From Ignavibacteriota bacterium (GTDB lineage: Bacteria; Bacteroidota; Ignavibacteria; Ignavibacteriales; Melioribacteraceae): DNA of 64,000 bases. The stretch is from contig PAAX01000036.1 of NCBI GenBank assembly GCA_002698995.1, positions 1 through 64,000 on the forward strand. The letters run 5' to 3'. The position numbers were made by a program, and so were the translations under genes. Below, piece after piece: positions 53,419 to 63,807 of this stretch. Position 1 is the stretch's first letter; each line of letters begins with the position of its first letter. The notes beneath the pieces are model-generated. The model had not been told where the DNA came from and did no database searches. It saw only the letters and a list, made by a program, of their open reading frames with translations.

Positions 53419-54423
53419 TTATTCTTCAAAAGGAACAAAGCCCAAAATTGTTGATGGGTGCTTATCTGTAATAATCAGAAATCCTAAATTGTCTAATTTT
53501 ACTATACCTTCCCAATTTCTCCCTTTTTTTTCTAATTTCAAATAAATTGGAGGTTTTTCTGTTAATTCTATCTTTGCATCATTAATTCTAAATTGCACAA
53601 TCCTCTCTAAATCTTTTCCAAATTTATTGGTTATTCCTATTCCCCAATTTTCTGAAATTAAATCCTCAACAGGAAAAATTGCTTCATCCCCTTTCCAAAG
53701 ATAATTTACTGCATAAAATTTTAACGAATCCTCAACCTCCGATGCATCAGTAATTCTAAAATTTATTTTAGGGAATTCAATTCTTTGATAACTCATTAAA
53801 CTAAATGGTATTTTGAAAGCATAATTCTTCTCCCCAAAATTTGCTTCATGAATTGCAATTAAACTTTCATCAGTTATAATTAGTGATTCCTCAGAGAAAT
53901 TTTCTAAACCTGAATTATTAGGTAACTCCAATAATGTCTTTTCATCAAAATCAATAGTCATTTTATTTGAATCAATTATTCCTTTAACGATAAGGGAAAC
54001 AGTTTCATCTCCTTTATAATATTCAATTGATGCAAACAGAGTATCTTTATTGAAAATTACTGCTTCATAACCGGAACCGAACCCTTCATACTGTTCTAAT
54101 CCCTCCAAGTTTACTTTTATCAGTTTGGGTTCTAAAGGTGACTGATTTTTAATTGATTCAATTATATTCGATTTGGATAAATAAAAGAAATTTCCTCCTT
54201 TAATTTTAGAAGGATATTGAGGAAGCATTACGAGATAATCTTTGTACCAGCACAATCCCGAAAATTCAAGATTTCTATCTGACGTGAATTCATTAAGTGG
54301 AAGCTTTACAACTTCCACTTCAATAATTTCCTTCAAGTCGTTTTTATATTTATTTCTATCTGCTGATGAATCAGCACAGGAAAGGAAAAATAATCCCAGA
54401 GCAATTACAAGAAAAGTTTTCAA
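53419..54423 (-). CDS. Lipoprotein, possibly phytase-esterase-like
   Basis: This 334-residue protein has a lipoprotein signal with lipobox LFFLSC and modified Cys16. Motifs such as NLEFSGLCWYKDYLVMLPQ, GYEAVIFNKDTLFASIEYY and GRNWEGIVKLDNLGFLIITD resemble proteins of the esterase-like/phytase-like propeller group, but I cannot confirm this. It starts two bases after the DUF4412 gene ends and shares its transcript. The substrate is unknown. Confidence 0.65.
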   Translation of the reverse strand: MKTFLVIALGLFFLSCADSSADRNKYKNDLKEIIEVEVVKLPLNEFTSDRNLEFSGLCWYKDYLVMLPQYPSKIKGGNFFYLSKSNIIESIKNQSPLEPKLIKVNLEGLEQYEGFGSGYEAVIFNKDTLFASIEYYKGDETVSLIVKGIIDSNKMTIDFDEKTLLELPNNSGLENFSEESLIITDESLIAIHEANFGEKNYAFKIPFSLMSYQRIEFPKINFRITDASEVEDSLKFYAVNYLWKGDEAIFPVEDLISENWGIGITNKFGKDLERIVQFRINDAKIELTEKPPIYLKLEKKGRNWEGIVKLDNLGFLIITDKHPSTILGFVPFEE

Positions 54424-54425
54424 TT

Positions 54426-55073
54426 TTATTGTCCCATCATATTGCCAAGATCCATTTTCTTAAATCCCGCTGGAGGTTGAAACTCTGATTCACTTAAACT
54501 TTTTTTCTCTATTTTTGTTACTTCCATTTTATCTACTACTGAACCATTTTCCTTTGTAATTATCATTAACGGAAAGAATGGTTTACCGTCAAAAAGATCA
54601 GCCCATTCCGGTGCTGGAGTCATTGGAGTGGATGGGATAATATAATTTCCAATTTGATCTGTTATCCATAATTCTGTTTCATTATTATCTTCTTTGTAAA
54701 CCCATTTGGTACAGTCATAACCCAAAATGTTTTTCGTTTCATTGGTTTTAGTTGGTAGATTGACTTCACCCATATCTTCATCGGCATCTTGACTCATACC
54801 GCCAAACTGTTCCAACATTTCATTCGAGAACTCCATATATGATTTTTGAGCCGGCATTAAAATTATGGTTTTACTTCCATCAAAAATTACCGAACCCATT
54901 TCATCGCTCATCATTTCCATCTTAATTTTATTGTCTTTTCCATAGTATTTAAAGTTGCCGCTTTCACCGGTTCCGGTAGTAGACTTAAAATAAACAACTC
55001 CCTCAAAACTCTGTGCTGTTACAAGAGTTATTGAGAAAAGAATTCCAAATAATATTGCATAATATTTTTTCAT
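54426..55073 (-). CDS. Secreted DUF4412-type protein
   Basis: This 215-residue protein has a signal peptide (about 1-20, ending VTAQ) and the pattern of DUF4412 domains, common in Bacteroidetes: FEGVVYFKSTTG, KIKMEMMSDEMGSVIFDG, a central GYDCTKWVYKEDN and a Met-rich end. The fold is LolA/LolB-like in related families. Its function is not known. It is transcribed divergently from the epimerase gene and precedes the lipoprotein gene. Confidence 0.8.
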   Translation of the reverse strand: MKKYYAILFGILFSITLVTAQSFEGVVYFKSTTGTGESGNFKYYGKDNKIKMEMMSDEMGSVIFDGSKTIILMPAQKSYMEFSNEMLEQFGGMSQDADEDMGEVNLPTKTNETKNILGYDCTKWVYKEDNNETELWITDQIGNYIIPSTPMTPAPEWADLFDGKPFFPLMIITKENGSVVDKMEVTKIEKKSLSESEFQPPAGFKKMDLGNMMGQ

Positions 55074-55133
55074 AAGTTTACTCCTTATTTATATTTTGAT
55101 ATTAATTTTCGGCAAAATTTTAGAGAAAGACAA

Positions 55134-56171
55134 ATGAAGATTTTAATAACAGGCGGTGCAGGTTTTTTAGGTATTAATCTAGTTAGACATTTACTGAATA
55201 AGAATCATGAAATTACTTCTTTAGATTTAGCAGAATTTAATTACGAAGATTTAAAAGATAGAATTCAAGTTGTTTGTGGTGATATTAGAAATGAAAAGTT
55301 AGTATATGAATTAGTAAGCAAATCTGATATTGTAATTCATTCAGCAATGGCTCTTCCTCTTTATCCAGAAAAGGAAATAATGACAACCGGAATTGATGGA
55401 ACGAGAATTTTAATAGAGGCATCTGAAAAAAATAACATAAAGCGTTTTATTCATATTTCATCTACTGCGGTTTACGGTATTCCTGATCATCATCCATTAT
55501 ATGAAACAGATAAACTTGACGGTGTTGGTCCATACGGCAAAGCTAAAGTTGAAGCAGAAAAGTTATGTGAAGAGTATCGAAATAAAGGAATGATAGTACC
55601 CATACTTAGACCAAAATCTTTTATTGGTCCGGAAAGACTGGGAGTATTTGCTCTTTTATATGATTGGGCTTATACCGGTCATAATTTTCCTATGATTGGT
55701 AACGGAAAAAATCGTTATCAGCTATTAGATGTTGAAGATTTATGCGATGCAGTTTCATTGTGCATCGATCTTGAAGAAGACGTCGTTAATGATACTTTTA
55801 ACATTGGAGCTAAAGAATTCACAACAATGCGAGAGGATTACCAAGCAGTTCTTGATTTTGCAGGACATGGTAAGAAAATTGTCGGTCTGCCTGAAAAGCC
55901 AATAATATTCACTTTAAGATTTTTGGAAATGTTAAGGCTTTCTCCTCTTTATAAATGGGTTTATGAAACTGCTTCTAAAGATTCATTTGTATCTATTGAA
56001 AAGGCAGAAAAAATATTAGGTTACAAACCAAGATATTCTAACAAAGATGCTCTAATAAGAAATTATAAATGGTATCTTGATAATTTAGAATCTTTTCAAA
56101 ATCAGTCCGGGGTTTCTCATCGGGTTCCATGGAAACAAGGTATCTTAAAATTAGCAAAAATGTTTTTTTAA
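55134..56171 (+). CDS. NAD-dependent epimerase/dehydratase (extended SDR)
   Basis: This 345-residue protein has the Rossmann motif TGGAGFLG (6-13) and the catalytic set Ser110 or Thr111, Tyr134 and Lys138 (YGKAK). Extended SDR enzymes of this type act on nucleotide sugars or related substrates. The C-terminal half (about 210-345) is longer than in a minimal epimerase. It is monocistronic; its neighbours give no clue to the substrate. Confidence 0.85.
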   Translation: MKILITGGAGFLGINLVRHLLNKNHEITSLDLAEFNYEDLKDRIQVVCGDIRNEKLVYELVSKSDIVIHSAMALPLYPEKEIMTTGIDGTRILIEASEKNNIKRFIHISSTAVYGIPDHHPLYETDKLDGVGPYGKAKVEAEKLCEEYRNKGMIVPILRPKSFIGPERLGVFALLYDWAYTGHNFPMIGNGKNRYQLLDVEDLCDAVSLCIDLEEDVVNDTFNIGAKEFTTMREDYQAVLDFAGHGKKIVGLPEKPIIFTLRFLEMLRLSPLYKWVYETASKDSFVSIEKAEKILGYKPRYSNKDALIRNYKWYLDNLESFQNQSGVSHRVPWKQGILKLAKMFF

Positions 56172-56183
56172 TTGATTATTTAA

Positions 56184-57788
56184 TCAGCAGAAATTGTTTA
56201 AATCAATTTCATTATCAATCCCTATTTCGTTGAGAAATTCAATATCGTGTGAGACTACTAAAACCGAACCTTTAAATTCTTTTATACTACAAGCCAATTC
56301 ATTTATACTTTCCAAATCAAGATTATTAGTTGGTTCATCAAGAATAATAAGTTCTGGTGAATTAGAACTGCACAACAGACAAGCTATTCCCGCCCGCATT
56401 CTTTCTCCTCCAGAAAGAACTTCTGCCTTTTTGAAAACATCATCTTTGTAGAACAAAAATCTTCCCAATCTAATTCTTAGTTCATGCTCTTCAATTTTTC
56501 CTTCAGATGCATTTTTAAGATTATCCAAAACCGACAACTCATTTTTCAAGATGGATACTTCTTGATCTAAAATACCAATCTTATCTGTTCTTACTAATAG
56601 ATTGCCATTTTCAGGTTTTAGCTTTCCTAAAATTAAATTGATCAAAGTTGTTTTGCCTGAACCATTTTTTCCTTTCAGTAAAATTCTTTCTCCCCCCTTG
56701 ATATTAAATGAAATATCATTCTGCCAAATATTATTCTTTTCATTAAATGAAAAGTTAATTCTGTCTGCTGTAACAAGGGTGTTTTTCTTAATTCTGTTAC
56801 TATTATCAAAATCAATTTTAATATTTAGGCGAGGAGTCTTTCTGCTCTTTACTTCATCCCGTTTTTCTAAAATACTATTGATTTTCTCTGAATGTGAATT
56901 CTTAAGTTTCTGAAAAGTTTTCTCACCCGAACCTTTCATTTGGTTTAGCATAATTTTAGGCATATTTGCTTTTAAAGCTCTTTTTTCTCCGGAGATGTTA
57001 TTTTTTAACTTTCTTTGAAGTACTTCATCTTTTTGTAAAACTGCTTTTTTGTATTCTGAATTAATATTTCTCAATTCAGAGTTTACTGCTTCATCTTCCA
57101 ATTCTTTTTGCTCTTTGTAAAAGTCATAATTCCCCCCGTACAATTTTAATCCGCTAGAATTCAATTCTACAATCGAGTTCATTAATCTGAGTAGATTTCT
57201 ATCATGACTGATTACTATCATTCCTCTTTTCCAATTCGACACAAAATCATAAACTATCTTTCTTCCTTCCAAATCCAAGTGATTAGTTGGTTCATCAAGG
57301 ATTATAAACTGTGGATCGGCTAATAAAAGTGAAGCAAGCGTACACTTAATTTTTTCACCACCGCTTAGTGAACTGAATTTTCTGTTCAAATCAATGTGAG
57401 AAATCATTAACTCTTTTTTTACTAAATCAATACGATTTTCTAAATCCCAATCATTATCAATAATGATAAGATCTTGTTCATTACCATTACCGTTTTCAAG
57501 TCTGATTAATGCTTCATATTTCTCGCTGATTTTAAACACCTCAGAAATAGATTTATCGGATAAATCTTGATTAAGCTGCGGCATATATTCAATATTGCCT
57601 TCTATTTCTATTCTTCCCGAATCACATTCAATTCGATTAGAAATTAATTTTGCAAGTGTTGATTTGCCACTTCCGTTTTTTCCGACTAAACCGATTAATT
57701 CTGAATTAAAGGAGAATGATAGATTTTCAAAAATTTTTGTTCCGTTCGGAACTTTATAAGATATGTTCTTAAGGATTACACGCGACAT
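56184..57788 (-). CDS. ABC-F family ATPase
   Basis: This 534-residue soluble protein has two ABC domains, the first with Walker A GKNGSGKST at 36-44 and signature SLSGGEKIKC, the second with GKNGSGKTT and LSGGERMRAG, and no membrane part. The linker is Lys/Glu-rich. ABC-F proteins act on the ribosome, as translation factors or in antibiotic protection; which applies here is unknown. The start at 57788 follows GGAG; a longer frame to 57824 is less likely. Its 3' end converges with the epimerase gene. Confidence 0.88.
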   Translation of the reverse strand: MSRVILKNISYKVPNGTKIFENLSFSFNSELIGLVGKNGSGKSTLAKLISNRIECDSGRIEIEGNIEYMPQLNQDLSDKSISEVFKISEKYEALIRLENGNGNEQDLIIIDNDWDLENRIDLVKKELMISHIDLNRKFSSLSGGEKIKCTLASLLLADPQFIILDEPTNHLDLEGRKIVYDFVSNWKRGMIVISHDRNLLRLMNSIVELNSSGLKLYGGNYDFYKEQKELEDEAVNSELRNINSEYKKAVLQKDEVLQRKLKNNISGEKRALKANMPKIMLNQMKGSGEKTFQKLKNSHSEKINSILEKRDEVKSRKTPRLNIKIDFDNSNRIKKNTLVTADRINFSFNEKNNIWQNDISFNIKGGERILLKGKNGSGKTTLINLILGKLKPENGNLLVRTDKIGILDQEVSILKNELSVLDNLKNASEGKIEEHELRIRLGRFLFYKDDVFKKAEVLSGGERMRAGIACLLCSSNSPELIILDEPTNNLDLESINELACSIKEFKGSVLVVSHDIEFLNEIGIDNEIDLNNFC

Positions 57789-57950
57789 AATAACTCCATT
57801 GATTAATAATTTTAAAAATTTCAAATGGAATTATATTTTCACGTTTTTACCCTCGTTTTATTGAAATGATACTGCAAAAATAAGAATTTCAGTCTCATTT
57901 TCAAAATCTTACAATCAACCCAAATTCATTACTAACTCTTTTGTAGAAAT

Positions 57951-58715
57951 ATGATTAACTTTAATAGTTATAGAATTTTGAAGAGAGCAAAAGAAATGGA
58001 AGAAAAAATATTAAAAGATAAACTCGTAAATGAATTATCGATTGAAGTAATTGCAAAAAGTATTATTAAAGAAGCAAAGGAAATCGGTTTTCAAAAAGGT
58101 GATTATCTTAAGCTTGCGAACTTACTTTTGGACAATGCAATTAAAATAGATGCAGGATTGCAAAGTGAAAACAACTCTTCTCAAATTCAGTATGATTCTA
58201 ATTTACCAGTTGATTTACCATTGGTTGGTGAAAATATTCTTATAAGAGAATTTCATAAAAGTGAAGATTCAGATAATCTAAAAAAATGGGTACAAGACGA
58301 AATTGGAAGATATTTCATTTTAACACGCGCCACTTCAAGAACATACAAAGTAGAAAATCTTATTGAAGATGAAAATCATATTCTTGGAATAATATGTCTA
58401 AAGGACCAAACACCAATTGGATTAATGGCTTTTCTTGATCATGATTTTGAACAAAAAAAAGCTGAGCTTAGAAAGCTGATTGGTAATCCGGCATTCAGAA
58501 GTAAAGGATACGGAAAGGAAGCAACAAAGCTGTGGATACAATATGGAATTTCTAATCTTGGTTTAAGAAAAATTTATTTGAATACACTTCAAACAAATGT
58601 TAGAAACATTAGACTTAACCAAGAACTCGGTTTTAAAGTAGAAGGCATTCTTAGAAATGAATGCAGTATTGACGGCAAACTTTATGATCTTTTAAGAATG
58701 GGATTAATAATTTAA
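57951..58715 (+). CDS. GNAT-family N-acetyltransferase
   Basis: This 254-residue protein has a helical N-terminal part (1-85) and a GNAT domain (about 95-254) of the RimJ/RimL type, with the acetyl-CoA-binding stretch RSKGYGKEATKLW and NTLQTNVRNIRLNQELGFKVEG. An internal Met at 57996, preceded by AGAG, is an alternative start. The substrate is unknown. It overlaps the following convergent gene by four bases. Confidence 0.85.
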   Translation: MINFNSYRILKRAKEMEEKILKDKLVNELSIEVIAKSIIKEAKEIGFQKGDYLKLANLLLDNAIKIDAGLQSENNSSQIQYDSNLPVDLPLVGENILIREFHKSEDSDNLKKWVQDEIGRYFILTRATSRTYKVENLIEDENHILGIICLKDQTPIGLMAFLDHDFEQKKAELRKLIGNPAFRSKGYGKEATKLWIQYGISNLGLRKIYLNTLQTNVRNIRLNQELGFKVEGILRNECSIDGKLYDLLRMGLII

Positions 58716-59974
58716 TTCATCTCAATCAATTCGGTTTTACTCAGTTCACAAAAGTAATTTACTTCCGCGGTTAAATCCCCATAAACTATCACATGATGAT
58801 TTCCCAGAGCATTATTCATCCAATCTTCAACATTTCCGTTTAATTTAATAACGGCTTGAGTTCTGCATAGATTAATATTTTTCATATCACTCTTAACTAT
58901 TTTTCCTTTTGCAGAAGTGAGCTTATCAAAGTTACGACTGAATCTTAATACCGTTACTTCACTATTTTTTAATGTTCCTCTTAAAGCAGTACTTTTATTT
59001 GATTCCATATGTGTTGTTAATCCTGCTTGATCAATATTTTCAAGAAATTTTGCCGGAACAGTGCAATGAGCAAAAACAATTTCATTTTCTTCTTTATTAA
59101 TGGAAGATGGATTAGCCATCCAAACTACTTTTTCACTCAAGAACGATGCGGTCATCATTGTGAAAGTTGTCGGTAAATCTCCTTCACAGCCGGATATAAT
59201 TCCTTCGTCATTCAGCATACTTAAAGCCATGCATGCAGTGTAATTATAATCCAGCAAATCAAAACATCTTATTGAAAGTGAATTAAGGTTATGGTTGTTA
59301 ATTAACTTCTTTATTCCAATATAAACTTTAGCAGAATCTATCAATGATTTTTCATCGACTAAAATTTCTTTGTAGGTCAATTTCCATTTCTGAACAATTT
59401 GTAAAGCTTCATTATCATCAATGTTTGCAACTAGTTGAACCAATTCATTAACTTTTACATTTTCCACTGAAGTATTAAAATTTCCAAACCCATTAAATTC
59501 TCTAGAAGTCAAAAGCCAATCAGAAGGTTCTCCAATCAAACCGAATTTGCTTGTGTTAATCTTTGATATTGCTTTTACAACTATAAGAAATTTTGCTGCT
59601 TCATCAATCTTTTCTTCATCATTTTCAGAATAAAACAATTTTACTTGATAATTCTCTTTCAAGTAAGCATGTGCCTCAAGCGATGATGCAAATGAATTTC
59701 TGTTTGGGTTTGCAAAAATAAGTACAAACGATTTACACAATTGTGTAATGGTTAGAATTAAATCTTCTGTACCACCTGAAGAGTTAATTATTATAGTCGG
59801 TTTGCTAAAATCATAATTTGATGATAAATCAGTTATGCTTTTTGAATTATTAAAATATCCGGCAAAATTGATTTCATTTTTGTCTGATATTATTTTATTA
59901 ACTATTTCAGAAGTTCTTAATTCTAGTGATTTCAAATCTTCTAATGAAGAAGAGACAACAAATAAATTTACCAT
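58712..59974 (-). CDS. Sugar isomerase-like protein (fucose/arabinose isomerase fold)
   Basis: This 420-residue protein resembles the L-fucose/L-arabinose isomerase superfamily: an N-terminal region with Rossmann-like strands and a C-terminal part with CEGDLPTTFTMM, FAHCTVP and GNHHVIVYGDL, which hold the metal-binding Glu and His in that family. The length is shorter than FucI (about 590). Substrate and activity are not certain. The ATG at 59974 is preferred; an in-frame TTG three codons earlier is possible. Confidence 0.65.
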   Translation of the reverse strand: MVNLFVVSSSLEDLKSLELRTSEIVNKIISDKNEINFAGYFNNSKSITDLSSNYDFSKPTIIINSSGGTEDLILTITQLCKSFVLIFANPNRNSFASSLEAHAYLKENYQVKLFYSENDEEKIDEAAKFLIVVKAISKINTSKFGLIGEPSDWLLTSREFNGFGNFNTSVENVKVNELVQLVANIDDNEALQIVQKWKLTYKEILVDEKSLIDSAKVYIGIKKLINNHNLNSLSIRCFDLLDYNYTACMALSMLNDEGIISGCEGDLPTTFTMMTASFLSEKVVWMANPSSINKEENEIVFAHCTVPAKFLENIDQAGLTTHMESNKSTALRGTLKNSEVTVLRFSRNFDKLTSAKGKIVKSDMKNINLCRTQAVIKLNGNVEDWMNNALGNHHVIVYGDLTAEVNYFCELSKTELIEMN

Positions 59975-60019
59975 GATCTTCAATTTTATTATTTAATTAA
60001 CAAATATAGTTTATAAGAA

Positions 60020-60050
60020 ATCCGGCTGCACTATAAATCTACAGCCGGAT
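60020..60050. terminator. Hairpin between rsgA and the isomerase-like gene
   Basis: ATCCGGCTG pairs with CAGCCGGAT around a 13-base AT-rich loop. It lies just past the rsgA stop codon on the minus strand, with a modest T-rich tail. Confidence 0.7.
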
Positions 60051-60055
60051 ATCGT

Positions 60056-61132
60056 TTACGAACGTTTATCAGTCTTCTTAAATCGTTTTATTTCTTTGTG
60101 AATATTTTTCCATTTTCGTTTTTCGATTAAAGCGGCAGATTTATCAAGTTTGTTTTCAAGGAATTTTAACTCTTTATTCATTTTCAAATAGTTTTGATAT
60201 TTCTCTTTACTTAATTTTCCTTCTTCAAGTGCTTTAATTACTGCACATCCTGTTTCATGAATATGAGTGCAATTTGAGTATTTACATTGCAGTGAATACT
60301 CTTCAAACTCAGTAAATGTATTCGAAAAACCAGCAATGTTATTCCAAAGAGCAAATTCTCTCATACCTGGAGTATCAATAAGAATTCCACCGTTTTCCAT
60401 AATCAAAAGATTTCTGCTTGTGGTAGTGTGCTTCCCTTTAGAATCCGCTAATCTTACTTCTTGAGTTTTGAGAATTTCCGATCCGAGAAGTAAATTTATT
60501 AAAGTACTTTTACCTACTCCGGATGGACCAATAAAGACAATTGTTTCACGTGGTTTTATATTATCTGAAATTTCAGTAATACCATTCTTTGTGATAGAAC
60601 TTACATGAAATATTTCGCAGTTAATATTTCTCTCTTTTATTGATTTGATTTTTAAATCAACATCTGAACATAAATCACTTTTTGTCAAAACAATTACTGG
60701 TTCAGCTTTACTTTGATATACGGCGGTTAAGTATCTTTCAATTCTATTGAGATTAAAAGTTTCATCCAATGATTGAACAATAAAAACTTTATCAACATTA
60801 CATGCAATAATCTGTTCATCGGTTTTTCGATCCGGTGATTTTCTTGAAAGAATAGTTTTTCTTGCAATTACTTCATGTATAATTCCAAGTGAATTATTAT
60901 CGTACAAATTAAGCACTACCCAATCACCAACTTTTGGAAGTTCCGACTGCTTTTCAGAAGCAAACATAAGTTTGCCGGTCAGTTCACAAATAATTTCACC
61001 GTACTTTGTAACAGCAATGTAGTTTGATTTATTTTCTGTAATTATTCTTCCAAATTCCATTCCGTCTGATTTTATTTTATTAAATGAATTAAGAAAAAAT
61101 TCACTCCATCCATATCGATTAATATCTATCAA
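60056..61132 (-). CDS. rsgA: Ribosome small-subunit-dependent GTPase A
   Basis: This 358-residue circularly permuted GTPase takes part in late maturation of the 30S subunit. The N-terminal OB fold (about 25-100) is followed by the permuted G motifs, TKSD (150-153), then P-loop GPSGVGKS (202-209) and DTPG (253-256), and the zinc site Cys283, Cys288, His290, Cys296. The start codon is TTG, seven bases after GAGGA; the N terminus (LNRYGW-like) agrees with the family. Confidence 0.95.
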   Translation of the reverse strand: MIDINRYGWSEFFLNSFNKIKSDGMEFGRIITENKSNYIAVTKYGEIICELTGKLMFASEKQSELPKVGDWVVLNLYDNNSLGIIHEVIARKTILSRKSPDRKTDEQIIACNVDKVFIVQSLDETFNLNRIERYLTAVYQSKAEPVIVLTKSDLCSDVDLKIKSIKERNINCEIFHVSSITKNGITEISDNIKPRETIVFIGPSGVGKSTLINLLLGSEILKTQEVRLADSKGKHTTTSRNLLIMENGGILIDTPGMREFALWNNIAGFSNTFTEFEEYSLQCKYSNCTHIHETGCAVIKALEEGKLSKEKYQNYLKMNKELKFLENKLDKSAALIEKRKWKNIHKEIKRFKKTDKRS

Positions 61133-61474
61133 TTTATTTTCCTCTAAATTTTTTTAAAAAGTTATTATGAAAATGCATCGGCAGAAGAATCCTTAATTAT
61201 AACTAATCAAGATTTCTTTGCAATTACATCAATACTAAGACTAAGAACAGACTATGTTCTCAGCCGATTGCGGCAATTATTGAATTGGTTCGATATGTTG
61301 TTGTATGTTTAATAAAACGACCTTATAAAAGGTTAATCTCTTTATTTTTTTTGATAAGTAAAAATAAATCTAATATTAGTTTTTTGCAAAGTGAATAACT
61401 ATATCTAATTTTAATTTTGTTTTTTTTGGATGTATGCAATTAACGGATTTATAGATTTTTGTGCAGGAACTTCA
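61133..61474. other. Intergenic region before the SulP gene
   Basis: About 340 bases between divergent rsgA and SulP genes. It is AT-rich with no gene or strong repeat. A possible promoter pair TTTTG (about 61382-61386) with TAATTTT-like boxes near 61406 and 61412 exists, but the spacing is ambiguous. Confidence 0.4.
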
Positions 61475-63133
61475 ATGTTTAAGCCCAAACTCTTTGTTCT
61501 TTTTCCCACTTTTACTAAAGAGCAGATTTACAAAGATATTATTGCCGGAATACTTGTCGGTATTGTTGCCCTTCCTCTTGCAATTGCTTTTGGAATAGCA
61601 TCGGGAGTTTCACCGGAAAAAGGTTTAATTACCGGTGTTATTGGTGGATTTATAGTTTCATTCCTTGGCGGAAGCAGAGTTCAGATCGGAGGACCAACCG
61701 GAGCATTTATTGTTATTGTTTATGGAATTGTTCAGCAGTATGGAATTAACGGCTTAATGATTGCTACTATTATGGCTGGAATAATTCTTATTATTATGGG
61801 ATTTGCACAATTCGGTTCAATGATTAAATTTATTCCTTATCCAGTTATTGTTGGTTTTACAAGCGGAATTGCAGTTGTTATTTTCTCTAGTCAGGTTAAT
61901 GATTTTTTCGGATTAGGACTTACAAATATTCCCGCAGATTTTATCGATAAATGGATTTTATACTTTCATAATTTCTCATCACTAAATTTTCAGTCACTTT
62001 TAATTGGTTCAGCATCTTTATTCATAATTATTTTCTGGTCAAAGATTTCTAAAAAAATTCCGGGCTCTATAGTTGCAATAATCATAACAACAGCTGTAGT
62101 TCAGATATTCAATTTGAATGTAGAAACTATTGAATCAAGATTCGGTTCTATTCCATCATCAATTCCGTCACCGGAAATTCCATACTTCGATTTATCAATA
62201 ATAAAAGAATTGATTTTACCGGCAACTACCATAGCAATTCTTGCAGCGATTGAAGCTCTTCTTTCAGCTGTTGTTGCAGATGGTATGATTGGCGGGAAAC
62301 ATAAATCCAATATGGAATTAGTTGCAAACGGAATTGCAAATATTTTTTCACCAATTTTTGGGGGAATTCCGGTTACCGGTGCAATTGCAAGAACTGCGAC
62401 AAATATCAAAAACGGCGGAAGAACACCAATTGCCGGAATTACACATGCAGTAACTTTACTTATGATTATGATCTTTCTTGGTTCACTTGCAAAGTTAATT
62501 CCAATGGCAACTTTATCTGCTATTCTAATAATTGTTTCATTTAATATGAGTGAGATTCATATTTTTAAGAGACTTTTGAAAAGTCCTAGAAGTGATGTTA
62601 TTGTTCTTTTAACTACGTTTCTACTAACTGTAATTTTCGATTTAACAATCGCAATTGAAATAGGAATGTTTTTAGCAGTAATTTTATTTATGAAAAGGAT
62701 GGCTTCAGTAACAAATATTGATGTAATTAAAAGAGAATTAAAAGATCAGGATGAATTAGTAGATACAAATTCCATTCAAAACAAAGTTATTCCGGATGGA
62801 GTTGAAGTATATGAAATAAACGGACCTTTCTTTTTTGGAGCAGCTTCTAAATTTAAGGAGATAATGCATCGAGTTGAAAATCCTCCCAAAGTAATGATTC
62901 TGAGAATGAGAAATGTTCCGGCTATTGATGCAACCGGATTAAATCTATTAAGTGACATAATAAAGAAAAATAAAGACGAAAATGTTCATTTGATACTATC
63001 CGGAGTTCATGCTCAGCCATTATTTGCTTTAACTCAATACAAATTAATTGATGAAGTGGGTGAAGAAAACATTTTCCCAAATATTGATGAAGCATTGCAA
63101 AGAGCTGGAGAATTGATTTCAGGGAAAGTCTGA
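61475..63133 (+). CDS. SulP-family anion transporter with STAS domain
   Basis: This 552-residue inner-membrane protein has about 12-14 hydrophobic segments in residues 20-420, including the family signatures [17 protein letters not shown] and [14 protein letters not shown], and a cytoplasmic STAS domain at about 445-550. SulP members carry sulfate, bicarbonate or dicarboxylates; the substrate is not fixed by the sequence, and no carbonic anhydrase is adjacent. The start at 61475 follows AGGA; a longer frame from 61430 is less likely. Confidence 0.92.
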   Translation: MFKPKLFVLFPTFTKEQIYKDIIAGILVGIVALPLAIAFGIASGVSPEKGLITGVIGGFIVSFLGGSRVQIGGPTGAFIVIVYGIVQQYGINGLMIATIMAGIILIIMGFAQFGSMIKFIPYPVIVGFTSGIAVVIFSSQVNDFFGLGLTNIPADFIDKWILYFHNFSSLNFQSLLIGSASLFIIIFWSKISKKIPGSIVAIIITTAVVQIFNLNVETIESRFGSIPSSIPSPEIPYFDLSIIKELILPATTIAILAAIEALLSAVVADGMIGGKHKSNMELVANGIANIFSPIFGGIPVTGAIARTATNIKNGGRTPIAGITHAVTLLMIMIFLGSLAKLIPMATLSAILIIVSFNMSEIHIFKRLLKSPRSDVIVLLTTFLLTVIFDLTIAIEIGMFLAVILFMKRMASVTNIDVIKRELKDQDELVDTNSIQNKVIPDGVEVYEINGPFFFGAASKFKEIMHRVENPPKVMILRMRNVPAIDATGLNLLSDIIKKNKDENVHLILSGVHAQPLFALTQYKLIDEVGEENIFPNIDEALQRAGELISGKV

Positions 63134-63184
63134 TTCTCCATTTTGATTTTTACTTGGAATCATTTACTTATTCCCTTTTACAAA

Positions 63185-63216
63185 TTTGAAATTGGATTTA
63201 AACTTCCTTACGTTTA
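63185..63216 (+). promoter_or_regulatory. Bacteroidetes-type promoter of slyD
   Basis: TTTG (63185-63188) is followed after 20 bases by TACGTTTA (63209-63216), one mismatch from TAnnTTTG. The box is 80 bases before the start codon. Confidence 0.5.
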
Positions 63217-63296
63217 AACTCATTTTTCAAGATTCTTTTCAATTATTCCTCTTTTAAAATGACCTCAATTAATTAAAAAAATAAATAAGGAAAATT

Positions 63297-63776
63297 ATGC
63301 AAGTAGCAAATGACAAAGTTGTTTCTATTAACTATACACTTACTGATATTGATGGAAAAGTATTAGACAGCTCAAAAGGTAATCCCTTAGTATACCTTCA
63401 TGGAAGAAATAATATTATTCCAGGACTTGAAAATGCACTTGAAGGTAAATCAACCGGTGATAAATTAAATGTATCTGTTCCGCCGGAAGAAGCATACGGT
63501 GAATTTCGCGAAGATATGATTCAGGATATTCCAAAATCAGCTTTCGGAGAAATTACAGATATTCAACCCGGTATGCAGTTCCAAATGAATTCACCAAATG
63601 GTCCTTTAGTTATTACAGTTCAGGTAGTTAATGAAGAAACTGTAACAGTAGATGCTAATCATCCGTTAGCAGGTGAAACTCTTAATTTTGATGTTGAAGT
63701 TATGGATGTACGAGAAGCAACAAAAGAAGAGTTGGATCATGGACATGTTCACGGACCAAACGGACATCATCATTAA
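63297..63776 (+). CDS. slyD: SlyD-like FKBP peptidyl-prolyl isomerase
   Basis: This 159-residue protein has an FKBP domain (about 1-70 and 125-150, VSINYTLTDIDGKVLDSS) interrupted by the insert-in-flap chaperone domain (about 70-125), and a His-rich tail HGHVHGPNGHHH. It speeds prolyl isomerisation and chaperones folding; the tail can bind nickel or other metals, as in hydrogenase maturation, though no hydrogenase genes are in the window. AAGGAAA precedes the start. Confidence 0.94.
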   Translation: MQVANDKVVSINYTLTDIDGKVLDSSKGNPLVYLHGRNNIIPGLENALEGKSTGDKLNVSVPPEEAYGEFREDMIQDIPKSAFGEITDIQPGMQFQMNSPNGPLVITVQVVNEETVTVDANHPLAGETLNFDVEVMDVREATKEELDHGHVHGPNGHHH

Positions 63777-63783
63777 TTTTTAA

Positions 63784-63807
63784 GCCCGGTTATTCCGGGC
63801 ATTTTTT
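63784..63807 (+). terminator. Terminator of slyD
   Basis: GCCCGG pairs with CCGGGC around a five-base loop and is followed by ATTTTTT, eight bases past the stop codon. Confidence 0.9.
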
